A stretch of 64,000 nt of DNA. Source: CAYWNA01 sp964459305 (GTDB taxonomy: Bacteria; Planctomycetota; Planctomycetia; Pirellulales; Pirellulaceae). Positions 9,446 through 18,062 of the stretch are shown one piece after another. The stretch covers positions 12,982 through 76,981 of the forward strand of contig CAYWNA010000030.1 of the NCBI GenBank assembly GCA_964459305.1, written 5' to 3'. Under the pieces are notes generated by a model that was not told where the DNA came from, ran no database searches, and saw nothing but the letters and a program-made list of their open reading frames with translations. The stretch's first letter is position 1. The number at the start of each line of letters is the position of its first letter. The position numbers and the translations under genes are program-made.

Positions 9446-9960
9446 GCGAGCAGACGTGCCATTCCTCACTGGTAAGGGTGTGTGATGGAAGCCCGATTCG
9501 TCCCGCGACCGTGATTGCGCAGGGGTAATTCCGCTAATTCTAGTGGGCAGTGACTTTGGGAGAATCAAAAAGGAAAACGTCGTAAGTCGTTTTCTGAAAG
9601 GGTGTTTGGCACGCCACGCGACGTTTTTGCCAAAAGGCGCGCTGGCGCTGGCAAATTGCGGTGTTAAAATTTGGCTTTCAGCATAGTCACCGCAAAACAC
9701 GATGATATGTGTTGATGTTGGGGCACACAGCCGAGTATGTCCCACGGCTCAACGGACGCGCGTGAGTGGCGTACGTCACGTGTGGTGAATGTGGCAGCGT
9801 GAGATTTCGAGGTCTTCGGCATTGGAAAAACAGCGAGGCAGCTTGGATCATCCTGCGTAGCAGTCTCGAACGGGAGTCGGCCCTAACGGGCGTCTGACGT
9901 TATCGCCATACCTCAGCTCTTCCTCTTTGCTTACAGCGTTTTATCGAAGCGCTATTTCCC

Positions 9961-10650
9961 ATGCTTCAACGACCGAATGTAGTCAAGTTACGCAATGCGG
10001 CACCAATGATTGTGCCTTCGTTGCTGCTGTGTGATTTTGGAAATCTGGAGCGGGAAGTCCGCAAGCTGGAAGAGGCCGGCGTCGGCGCTCTGCACTTGGA
10101 TGTCATGGACGGCACCTTCGTCCCGAACTTGACATATGGCATGCCTATCGTCCAGGCATTCCGGCAACTGACCGACATGCCGCTCGATGTGCACCTGATG
10201 ATCGTCGAGCCGGAGCGGTACGTGGAGCAGTTCTATGAAGCTGGGGCGGACGTGATCACGTTTCACGCCGAGGCGGTACAAGAGCCCGCATCACTGCTTC
10301 GGCGCATCAGCGACATGGGGGCGGGTGCCGGGGTCGCGTTGAATCCTGAAACTCCGCTCTCGGCCATCGAAGGCTGCCTGGACTTGTGCGATCTGGTGCT
10401 CGTGATGAGCATTCCTCCCGGATTCGGCGGCCAACAGTTCGACGAGGTCGCCTTGGACAAGTTGCGCCGCCTTCGTGAGATGTTGGACGATCACGTGATG
10501 CTGGAGGTGGACGGCGGGATTAACAAATCGACAATTGAACGTTGTGCGCAAGCAGGCGCAGGCTACTTTGTGGCCGGTTCGGCCATCTTTCGCCACGAGG
10601 ACTACGGTCCTGTCGTCAGAGAGCTGAACCAACTGGCCGGTTGTCAATGA
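9961..10650 (+). CDS. rpe: Ribulose-phosphate 3-epimerase
   Basis: A TIM-barrel epimerase interconverting ribulose-5-phosphate and xylulose-5-phosphate. Visible motifs are IVPSLLLCDFGNL at the first strand, HLDVMDGTFVPNLTYG with the metal-site His and Asp, LDVHLMI, a MSIPPGFGGQQF phosphate-loop region (most relatives have VNPGFGGQ), and LEVDGGIN with the catalytic Asp. The ATG at 9961 has no clear ribosome site; an internal ATG at 10006, just before IVPSLL, would give the usual compact N terminus. It is the first gene of a closely spaced six-gene cluster. Confidence 0.93.
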   Translation: MLQRPNVVKLRNAAPMIVPSLLLCDFGNLEREVRKLEEAGVGALHLDVMDGTFVPNLTYGMPIVQAFRQLTDMPLDVHLMIVEPERYVEQFYEAGADVITFHAEAVQEPASLLRRISDMGAGAGVALNPETPLSAIEGCLDLCDLVLVMSIPPGFGGQQFDEVALDKLRRLREMLDDHVMLEVDGGINKSTIERCAQAGAGYFVAGSAIFRHEDYGPVVRELNQLAGCQ

Positions 10651-10665
10651 GGATTGCCAAGAGCT

Positions 10666-11244
10666 ATGTTATCTATTGTTTTGATACGACCCGGCTCGAC
10701 GGATTTCGACGAGCAAGGACGAATCAAAGGTACGCTCGACATTCCGCTGAACGAAAACGGGACCCATCAAGCGTCGCGCGCCGCCGGCGAATTAGAGGGT
10801 GCGCAGATCGAGGTTGTCTACACCTCGCCTTGCCAGTCGGCAAGGCAGACGGCCGAGACGTTGGCAGAGAGTTTGGATGTCAAACACAAACGGCTGGACG
10901 CTCTTCGGAATCTCGACCACGGCCTATGGCACGGCAAGTTGATCGAGGAAGTAAAACAGAAGCAACCCAAGGTGTACCGGCTTTGGCAGGACCATCCGGA
11001 AGCCGTTTGCCCGCCAGAAGGCGAAACCTTGGCGTCGGCCCAGCAGCGCGTGCGAAAAACGCTGAAACGGCTGCTGAAGAAGCACCGTCAGGGAGTCATC
11101 GCCGTCGTGGTTCCAGAGCCACTGGCCAGTATCCTGCGGACTTTTCTCGACCAAAGCGACTTAGGCGATTTATGGCAGTCGGAGTGCGACTTTGGCAAAT
11201 GGGACCTGATCGAGATCGACTCACCGAAAGAAGCAGCCGTATAG
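10666..11244 (+). CDS. Histidine-phosphatase-fold protein lacking both catalytic histidines
   Basis: A 192-residue protein of the phosphoglycerate mutase/histidine phosphatase superfamily. The N terminus should carry RHG; here it is LIRPGSTDF followed by the family's GRIKGTLDIPLNENG. The second histidine, normally in a V-x-H-G segment, is replaced in VVVPEPLAS. The conserved acid region (LREIDFG in relatives) reads LRNLDHGLWHG. The arginine of RHG and a YTSPCQSARQTAE helix remain. The fold looks intact and the catalysis lost, so a phospho-ligand-binding or regulatory role is plausible. It sits 15 bases after rpe and abuts accD. I start at the ATG at 10666; a TTG four codons earlier is less likely. 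Confidence 0.8.
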   Translation: MLSIVLIRPGSTDFDEQGRIKGTLDIPLNENGTHQASRAAGELEGAQIEVVYTSPCQSARQTAETLAESLDVKHKRLDALRNLDHGLWHGKLIEEVKQKQPKVYRLWQDHPEAVCPPEGETLASAQQRVRKTLKRLLKKHRQGVIAVVVPEPLASILRTFLDQSDLGDLWQSECDFGKWDLIEIDSPKEAAV

Positions 11245-11245
11245 C

Positions 11246-12082
11246 ATGACGACACCGCACTTGGGATTCAGCATGACACGGAAAAAACGTGGAGTCCCCG
11301 AGGGTTTGTGGCTGCGATGCCCTGGCTGTCACGCTACGGTCTTTCGCAGGGAAGTCGACAAGCGTCTTGGCGTCTGCCCCGAATGCCAACACCACCACTA
11401 TGTTTCTGCCACGGAGAGGATTCGCCAGGTACTGGACGACGGCACATTCGAGGAATGGGACGCGCACGTCAAACCGACGGATCCTCTGGGTTTTGCAGAC
11501 AGGAAGAAATACGCCGACCGTCTCGCTGCCGAACAGGAGCGAACGGGACTGTCCGACGCAGCCATCACCGGTTGTGGAATGATCCGGGCCCGGCGAGTTG
11601 CCTTTGGCGTGACCGATTCGGCGTTCATCATGGGCAGCATGGGTTCGGTCGTGGGCGAGCGACTGACCCGATTGGTCGAGCGGGCAACCGAGCAGAAACT
11701 GCCGCTGATTATCGTCAGCGGCTCCGGCGGTGGCGCCCGCATGCATGAGGGAATTCTCTCGTTGATGCAAATGGCCAAGGTCTCCGCGGCCCTGGCGCGG
11801 TACGACAAGGCGGGAGGCTTGTTTATCTCGGTGCTGACCAATCCCACGATGGGCGGCGTCGCGGCCAGTTTCGCTTCACTGGGAGATGTCATCTTCGCGG
11901 AACCGAAAGCCTTGATCGGCTTTGCCGGCCCGCGTACCATCAAAGCAACCATCCGCATCGAATTGCCGGATGATTTCCAGACGAGCGAGTTCCTGTTGGA
12001 GCACGGCTATGTCGATCGTATCGTGTCTCGTGACAGACTGAAGAGCGAAATTGCCCGTACGATCGACTACTGCGGGAAGTAG
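11246..12082 (+). CDS. accD: Acetyl-CoA carboxylase carboxyltransferase subunit beta
   Basis: AccD carries the zinc-ribbon and half of the carboxyltransferase that makes malonyl-CoA with AccA. The four zinc cysteines are visible in LRCPGCHATVF and GVCPECQHHH. The crotonase-like domain shows GSMGSVVGERLTRL, the oxyanion-type SGSGGGARMHEG, and PTMGGVAASFASLGD. At 278 residues it is of normal size. The ATG at 11246 lies one base after the stop of the preceding gene; an in-frame ATG nine codons later is an alternative start. accA is not in the window. Confidence 0.95.
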   Translation: MTTPHLGFSMTRKKRGVPEGLWLRCPGCHATVFRREVDKRLGVCPECQHHHYVSATERIRQVLDDGTFEEWDAHVKPTDPLGFADRKKYADRLAAEQERTGLSDAAITGCGMIRARRVAFGVTDSAFIMGSMGSVVGERLTRLVERATEQKLPLIIVSGSGGGARMHEGILSLMQMAKVSAALARYDKAGGLFISVLTNPTMGGVAASFASLGDVIFAEPKALIGFAGPRTIKATIRIELPDDFQTSEFLLEHGYVDRIVSRDRLKSEIARTIDYCGK

Positions 12083-12110
12083 CGGTCAGTCAGGGCGGGA
12101 GATCGGTCGC

Positions 12111-12989
12111 ATGGGCTTCCTGGACAAGCTGCAAGCGTTGCTGAAGAGTGGCAAGGTGGATCTCAACATGCGCTTCGATCTGTTGACCGAAGGGCTGTCG
12201 GGCACCATGTCCAAGTTCCACCGGGCCCGTGATCGTAAGCATGACCGGGTCGTGGGGCTGAAGATCTGCGATACCGAAAAGACGGCGTTGTTCGAGGCCC
12301 GTTTTCCGGGACTCAAAAAGCCCAGCGAAGGCGAAATCGCCACAGCCATGCGCCACGAACGCATCGTTGAGACTTACGAGTATGGCGTCAGCACCAAGGA
12401 CCAACAGTTCATCGTCATGGAGTATCTTCTCGGTCCGGGGTTGAACGTGCTGATCAGACAAAGTGATTCGCGTCTGATCGGAAAACGCATCAATCTGATT
12501 CGGCAGATGGCCGAAGCGATCCAAGGCGTCCACGATGCAGGCTACATCCATCGAGACATTTGTCCTAGGAATTTCATCTGCTCCAAAGACATCGAGTCTC
12601 TTAAGCTGATCGATTTCGGCCTCACGTTGCCCAACGAGCCGGACTTTCGGCAGCCCGGCAACCGAACGGGCACGCCGATGTACATGGCACCAGAAGTCGT
12701 GCGGCGCCGCGATACGGATTTCCGCGTCGATGTCTTTGCTTTTGGCGTGGCGGCCTACGAACTGCTGGCATTTCAGCTCCCGTGGCCGGAGGCAGAATCG
12801 ACCGGCAGGGGCGCCTTGTCGCATGACACCCAGAAGCCCGTTCCCCTGTTGGAAGTGTGCCCGAATGTGAATAGGACGCTGGCGGACGCGATCATTAACT
12901 GCATGGCGCCGAAACGGGACGATCGCCCTAAATCCATGGAGGCCTTCCTGAAACGCATCCGCCGGGTGAAGACGGAGGAAGACGAATAG
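12111..12989 (+). CDS. Serine/threonine protein kinase with altered catalytic loop
   Basis: A cytosolic 292-residue kinase with no membrane segment or sensor domain. The start is set at the ATG opening MGFLDKLQALL, preceded by GGGCGGGAG; the open frame upstream would overlap accD. Kinase landmarks: the VAIK-like lysine in GLKICD (K51), hinge VMEYLLGPG, catalytic loop HRDICPRN (H147-N154), IDFG at 167-170, GTPMYMAPE and a DVFAFGVAAYELL helix. The Ser/Thr-kinase lysine of HRDxKxxN is a cysteine here, and the glycine-rich loop is weak. It is packed between accD and thrC, overlapping thrC by one base, so it may act on or sense nearby metabolism. Confidence 0.88.
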   Translation: MGFLDKLQALLKSGKVDLNMRFDLLTEGLSGTMSKFHRARDRKHDRVVGLKICDTEKTALFEARFPGLKKPSEGEIATAMRHERIVETYEYGVSTKDQQFIVMEYLLGPGLNVLIRQSDSRLIGKRINLIRQMAEAIQGVHDAGYIHRDICPRNFICSKDIESLKLIDFGLTLPNEPDFRQPGNRTGTPMYMAPEVVRRRDTDFRVDVFAFGVAAYELLAFQLPWPEAESTGRGALSHDTQKPVPLLEVCPNVNRTLADAIINCMAPKRDDRPKSMEAFLKRIRRVKTEEDE

Positions 12990-14389
12990 TGCTCCAGACC
13001 GAAATCGCTCATCAGAAATGCATCTCTGCCGATTGCGGCGCAACCTACGGCGTCGACGAAGTTCACGTCGCTTGCGAGCGGTGTGGAGATCTGCTCGATG
13101 TTCGATACGATTGGGACCGCTGCCAGCCGCCGGACAACCTGCGGCACTTCGAGCGGCTGTGGAGCGAACGAAATGATCCGACGCGATTCAGCGGCGTCTG
13201 GCGGTTTCACGATTTGCTGCCCTTTGCCAAGCGGGACGATCTGGTCACGATCGGCGAAGGCCAAACACTGCTGCAGCAAGCGGACGGAGTTGCCCCATAC
13301 GTCGGCCTGAATTCCGGGCGGCTGTTCCTTCAGTACGAAGGTATGAATCCGTCGGGCAGCTTCAAAGACAACGGCATGTCCGCCGCTTTCACGCACGCCC
13401 GTTCGGTCGGAGCCAAGCAAGCGGCGTGCGCTTCGACGGGGAACACGAGCGCTTCGCTGGCGATGTACTGCTCGGTAACGCAGTTGATGAAGGCCATTAT
13501 CTTCATCGGTTCGGGAAAGATCTCTTACGGCAAACTGTCGCAGGCGTTGGACTATGGCGCTCTGACCGTTCAAATCGAGGGCGATTTTGACGACGCCATG
13601 GTACGGGTCAAGGAAGTGTGCCGCGATCTGGGAATCTACCTGGTCAACAGCGTCAATCCCTTCCGTCTGGAAGGTCAGAAGGCGATCATGTATCGGGTGC
13701 TGGAAAGCCTACGATGGGATCCGCCGGATTGGATCGTTGTGCCGGGCGGCAACCTCGGCAACTCCAGTGCATTCGGAAAGGCCTTTGCCGAACTGGCGGA
13801 ACTCGGCTTGATCGACCGTGTTCCACGATTGGCGGTCATCAATGCAGCCGGTGCCGATACGCTCTACCAGCTTCATGAGAACCGCGGCGCGCGTTGGCAG
13901 GGCGGACACGGCGATACGAGCATCATCGCCGACTACTATCAGGAGCTGGACGAACAGCAGAAGAAAGCGTCCACCCTGGCCAGTGCCATCGAAATCAACC
14001 GGCCGGTCAACCTGAGGAAATGTCTGCGCGCGTTAGAAGTCTGCGACGGCGTGGTTCGGCAGGTGAGCGACCAGGACATCATGGACGCAAAGGCCAAGGT
14101 TGGCGCCGGCGGGATCGGTTGCGAACCGGCCAGTGCGGCCAGCGTCGCAGGCGCCAAGCTGTTGCGCGGCGAAGGTGTGATCGGTGCGAACGATCGAGTG
14201 GCCTGCATTTTGACGGGGCACCTTTTGAAAGACCCCAACGCGACGGTAGCTTATCACACTGCGGACCAGGAGCTATTCGACCGTGTGCTGGGCAGCCGCG
14301 GAGTTGCCGACGCCGCATTTGCCAATCGCGCGGTCGTCGTTCCCAACGACTTGGACGAAATCATCAAAGCCATCAAACTTAGAAGCTAA
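12989..14389 (+). CDS. thrC: Threonine synthase
   Basis: A PLP enzyme converting O-phosphohomoserine to threonine. The N terminus has a short zinc-ribbon-like region (CISADCGATY and CERCGDLL) typical of the long bacterial/archaeal type. The PLP lysine is in GSFKDNGM at about residue 126, followed by ACASTGNTSASLA, and the PLP phosphate loop appears as VVPGGNLGNSSA. The GTG start overlaps the kinase stop by one base, showing translational coupling. At 466 residues its length is usual. dapB follows after one base. Confidence 0.93.
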   Translation: MLQTEIAHQKCISADCGATYGVDEVHVACERCGDLLDVRYDWDRCQPPDNLRHFERLWSERNDPTRFSGVWRFHDLLPFAKRDDLVTIGEGQTLLQQADGVAPYVGLNSGRLFLQYEGMNPSGSFKDNGMSAAFTHARSVGAKQAACASTGNTSASLAMYCSVTQLMKAIIFIGSGKISYGKLSQALDYGALTVQIEGDFDDAMVRVKEVCRDLGIYLVNSVNPFRLEGQKAIMYRVLESLRWDPPDWIVVPGGNLGNSSAFGKAFAELAELGLIDRVPRLAVINAAGADTLYQLHENRGARWQGGHGDTSIIADYYQELDEQQKKASTLASAIEINRPVNLRKCLRALEVCDGVVRQVSDQDIMDAKAKVGAGGIGCEPASAASVAGAKLLRGEGVIGANDRVACILTGHLLKDPNATVAYHTADQELFDRVLGSRGVADAAFANRAVVVPNDLDEIIKAIKLRS

Positions 14390-14390
14390 C

Positions 14391-15188
14391 ATGACACAAA
14401 CACGCATCGCCATCAATGGAGCTGCCGGACGGATGGGCCAACGCCTTGTCGCCCTGGGCAGCGCCGACACCGATCTGGAAGTCGTAGCCGCATTGGAATT
14501 CGCCGAGCATCCCGATATTGGCAAGGATGCCGGCCTGGTGGCTGGCGCCGGCGAAATCGGCGTTCCGCTTTCGGCTGCCTTGGATGTCGAAGCGAACGCC
14601 GCCATCGACTTTTCGCTGCCTGCTGGTGCCGAGGCAATTACCAGGATCTGCACCGAGCGAGGCGTTCCGCTGGTCATGGCAACCACCGGACTGGACGACG
14701 AACAGAAACAGCTCGTTACGTCTGCCGCCGAAGAAATCCCCGTCGTGTGGGCGCCGAACATGAGCATGGCGGTCAACCTGACGATGAAGTTGGCGGCGAT
14801 GGCAGCGGAAGTTCTCAAGGGCATTCCCAATGGCGCCGACGTGGAGATCATCGAACGCCATCATCGCTTCAAGAAGGATGCTCCCAGCGGCACCGCACTG
14901 CACTTTGGCGAAATCATCGCCAACGCCATGGGGCAAAGTCAACACGTTCACGGACGCGAAGGGCTCGTGGGCCAGCGCCCGCGTGACGAAATCGGGTATC
15001 ACGCGCTGCGCGTCGGCGACAATCCGGGCGAACACACCATCGTCTTCGGTATGCTGGGCGAGACGGTCGAACTGACGGTTCGGGCCACGAACCGCGATTG
15101 CTACGCCCTGGGCGCGCTGGCCGCCGCCAAGTTCGCGTCAAAACAGAGTCCAGGGCTGTACAGCATGAACGACGTATTAGGACTCTGA
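14391..15188 (+). CDS. dapB: 4-Hydroxy-tetrahydrodipicolinate reductase
   Basis: DapB reduces the dipicolinate precursor in the lysine and diaminopimelate pathway using NAD(P)H. The dinucleotide loop INGAAGRMGQRL is at the N terminus, followed by DFSLPAGA, ATTGLD and PNMSMAVNL, the catalytic region ERHHRFKKDAPSGTA, and the closing HTIVFGMLGETVEL. I start at the ATG one base after thrC (MTQTRIAING) rather than at an earlier in-frame start inside thrC. It closes the cluster, with thrC marking aspartate-family amino acid synthesis. Confidence 0.95.
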   Translation: MTQTRIAINGAAGRMGQRLVALGSADTDLEVVAALEFAEHPDIGKDAGLVAGAGEIGVPLSAALDVEANAAIDFSLPAGAEAITRICTERGVPLVMATTGLDDEQKQLVTSAAEEIPVVWAPNMSMAVNLTMKLAAMAAEVLKGIPNGADVEIIERHHRFKKDAPSGTALHFGEIIANAMGQSQHVHGREGLVGQRPRDEIGYHALRVGDNPGEHTIVFGMLGETVELTVRATNRDCYALGALAAAKFASKQSPGLYSMNDVLGL

Positions 15189-15208
15189 TCCGCGCGCCAT
15201 GTAGTGCA

Positions 15209-15303
15209 ACCTGTAGGGAACGCCCTCTGTGGCGTTCCGTGGCGGGGAACAACCAAGCGAATGCGCAGTTCACCGAACGGCACGGAGACCGTTCCCTACA
15301 GGT
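15209..15303. repeat. Palindromic element with 30-base terminal inverted repeats
   Basis: Arms at 15209-15238 and 15275-15303 (cores CTGTAGGGAACG and CGTTCCCTACAG) pair with a few mismatches across a 36-base centre. It has no frame of its own and looks like a small mobile palindrome. The rest of the interval to 15718 holds no recognisable gene. Confidence 0.7.
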
Positions 15304-15718
15304 CGCCTTCGCCCTACTCATCTCGCAACTCATCCGGGAGTTAGGGCAAATCCCGTTCTCGTCTTCGACTGTCGATTTGACGTCCACCCACAGTGGAAGA
15401 GCCGTGCCTGAGTTGAATTGGCAGCTGTCACTACGGTGATCGTGATGATACAGGCAGTCCGATTTAGTAGTTGCTTGAATCCACGCATCGCATGACCCTT
15501 GTAGCGAATGCCCGAATCATCGGCAACGATTCTGCCCTGTCTGGTACACGACGTGTACTACTGCGCTACGCCGGTTGTGCGTCGCTCGTCGGCCTGTGTA
15601 CGATATTGCTGTTCACGGCACGGGAAACGCGGCCGTGAGCCCCGGAAACCTATCCACGTACGCAACCGCGTGGCCGATACGAGAGACACATTTCACAGCA
15701 TGAACGAGGATGCGATTG

Positions 15719-17989
15719 ATGCTCAAGAACCTTTCCATTGCGGCGGCTCTGCTGGTGGCGCTGGTGTTTTCTGCTTCGGGCGACGAAGTGCTTGTCGAAG
15801 CCGAGAGTTTCGTCGAGCACGGCGGCTGGAAGCTGGATACGCAGTTCATCGACAATATGGGGTCCCCCTACCTGCTTGCCCATGGGTTGGGCCGGCCGGT
15901 CGAGGATGCGACGACGACGGTCAAGTTCGCTTCGACGGGCAGGTACCGCGTTTTTGTGCGGACCAAGGACTGGGTGGCGCGATTCGATGCGTCCGGACAG
16001 CCGGGACGGTTCCAACTGGTGATCAACGGCAAACCGCTCGAAGAGACGTTCGGCACCAAAGGCGCTGATTGGTCTTGGCAAGACGGTGGCGTCGTGGACA
16101 TCCAGCAGGCGGCGGTGCGTTTGGCGCTGCGTGACTTGACCGGTTTCGAAGGTCGATGCGACGCCATCTATTTCACGGACGACGTGGATTCCGCTCCGCC
16201 GAACGATTTCGACGTCTTGCCAGGCTGGCGACGGAAGCTGTTGGGGCTCGCCGAAGAACCAACGGAGAAGAGCGGATACGACTTGATCGTTGTTGGCGGC
16301 GGGTACTCGGGCATGGGAGCGGCGATTTCCGCTGCGCGAATAGGCTGCAAAGTCGCTCTGATTCAGAACCGGCCCGTCTTGGGCGGCAACGGATCGAGCG
16401 AAGTACGCGTGTGGGCCAACGGACTCATGCGCCGTGGACGGTTTCCGCGCGTTGGTGAAATCATCGAGGAATTTGCTGATAGCGCTTCAAAATCGCCGGG
16501 AACTGCCGAGGAGTTCGGTGACGACAAGAAAGAGGCCGTTGTCCGGGCGGAAAAGAACATCGACCTGTTCCTCAACCATCACGCCTATCAAGTGGAAGTG
16601 GACGGAGAGCAGATCGCGGCGGTTTACGCCTTCGACACTCGCACCAGCGAGCGCAAGCGATTCCGCGGTCGCCTGTACTGCGACTGCACTGGGCACGGCA
16701 CGATTGGCAATTTGGCCGGAGCCCATTACGACATGACGCCTAAAGGTCGAATGGGCATGAGCAACATGTGGCGGTGGGATGAGGCCGATGAACCGGCGAC
16801 CTTTCCAGATGTTCCGTGGGCATTGGATTTGAAAATGGAGGATTTCCCCTATCCACGCGACCACCACGGCCAGTGGTTTTGGGAGAGCGGCTTTGACAAA
16901 GACCCGATCAACGATGCCGAAGCCATCCGCGATTGGAACCTTCGGGCTGTCTACGGGGCATTCAATGCCATGAAGAATGGCGATGGCGCCGAGGAACACA
17001 AGAATGCCGTGCTCGCTTGGATCGCGTACATCGGCGGACCGCGCGAGTCTCGGCGGTTGTTGGGCGATGTGATTTTGACCGGGGAAGACGTCGCCGCCAA
17101 ACGGGACTTTCCCGATGGCTGTGTGCCCAGCACCTGGTCGATCGATCTGCATTATCCAAAGCAGCAGTACGCCAAGAAGTATCCCGACAACCCGTTCATT
17201 TCCATGGCAAAATTCGACCGAAGCGTCGACCGGAAATTCGGATACCCGGTACCCTACCGCTGCTTCTACTCGCGAAACGTCCCGAACCTGTTCATGGCAG
17301 GGCGATGTATCAGCGTAACGCACGAGGCGCTGGGCACGGTGCGCGTGATGAACACCTGCGGAATGATGGGAGAAGTTGTCGGCCGAGCGGCGTCGATTTG
17401 CACAAAGCACGACTGCACGCCACGCGACGTTCATGATAAGCATCTTGATGAATTGAAGGATTTGTTGCGCCTGCCGGGCAGAGCGCACCGCGCTACGGTG
17501 GACGACGAAATTGTCATTCCAGCGGACGTTCCGCCGGAAGCCCCACCGCACGGCCCGCCGAGCGGCGTGGACCCGGCATCGTTGCCCGGTTTGGTGATCG
17601 ACGATCAGCAAGCAAAGAAGCAGGGGAAGTGGACCGAAGGGCAAGGTCTAAAAGGATACATAGGCTACAACTACTTGTACGGATCGCCCGACTCGGGCGC
17701 GATCGTCCGTTTTGAATTCAAGCCGCCGGAAGGCGGCCGTTACGAAGTTCGCTTGGCCTATCAAACGCACGAAAACCGGGCAACCAATGTGCCGGTGACG
17801 GTCCATAGCACGGACGGCCAGAAGACGATCCGGGTCAACATGCACGAGCCCTCGCCGCTGCCGCAAGGTTTCATTTCGCTGGGCGAGTTCAGCTTCGACG
17901 CGGACAAAACCGCCGCGGTGGTGATCGCGACCGACGACGCCCGCGGTACGGTCCATGCCGACGCCGTGCAGATCTTGCCCACCGAGTAA
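15719..17989 (+). CDS. Secreted FAD-dependent oxidoreductase with N- and C-terminal beta domains
   Basis: The ATG at 15719 opens a signal peptide (LSIAAALLVALVFSASG); a second in-frame ATG three codons earlier is less likely. Residues about 25-160 form a carbohydrate-binding-like beta domain. The central FAD_oxidored domain begins DLIVVGGGYSGMGAAISAAR and continues NRPVLGGNGSSEVRVW, with the late FAD-binding region MAGRCISVTHEALG. The last about 140 residues resemble a golvesin/xanthan-lyase C-terminal domain (VIDDQQA, GRYEVRLAYQTHENR, ADAVQILP). Such proteins are common and poorly characterised in planctomycetes; a role in sugar oxidation outside the cytoplasm is an inference. A sulfatase gene follows 73 bases downstream on the same strand. 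Confidence 0.8.
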   Translation: MLKNLSIAAALLVALVFSASGDEVLVEAESFVEHGGWKLDTQFIDNMGSPYLLAHGLGRPVEDATTTVKFASTGRYRVFVRTKDWVARFDASGQPGRFQLVINGKPLEETFGTKGADWSWQDGGVVDIQQAAVRLALRDLTGFEGRCDAIYFTDDVDSAPPNDFDVLPGWRRKLLGLAEEPTEKSGYDLIVVGGGYSGMGAAISAARIGCKVALIQNRPVLGGNGSSEVRVWANGLMRRGRFPRVGEIIEEFADSASKSPGTAEEFGDDKKEAVVRAEKNIDLFLNHHAYQVEVDGEQIAAVYAFDTRTSERKRFRGRLYCDCTGHGTIGNLAGAHYDMTPKGRMGMSNMWRWDEADEPATFPDVPWALDLKMEDFPYPRDHHGQWFWESGFDKDPINDAEAIRDWNLRAVYGAFNAMKNGDGAEEHKNAVLAWIAYIGGPRESRRLLGDVILTGEDVAAKRDFPDGCVPSTWSIDLHYPKQQYAKKYPDNPFISMAKFDRSVDRKFGYPVPYRCFYSRNVPNLFMAGRCISVTHEALGTVRVMNTCGMMGEVVGRAASICTKHDCTPRDVHDKHLDELKDLLRLPGRAHRATVDDEIVIPADVPPEAPPHGPPSGVDPASLPGLVIDDQQAKKQGKWTEGQGLKGYIGYNYLYGSPDSGAIVRFEFKPPEGGRYEVRLAYQTHENRATNVPVTVHSTDGQKTIRVNMHEPSPLPQGFISLGEFSFDADKTAAVVIATDDARGTVHADAVQILPTE

Positions 17990-18062
17990 CACCTTGAAAC
18001 GGTGCCAAGAGACAAGTCTGACGCCTGCTTTGAAACGACAACCGATTGGGAGGAATTGATCG

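Noticed and set aside
16487..17644. A 385-codon minus-strand frame inside the FAD oxidoreductase gene
   Set aside because: No family-like motifs or start signal; the plus strand carries a clear FAD enzyme.
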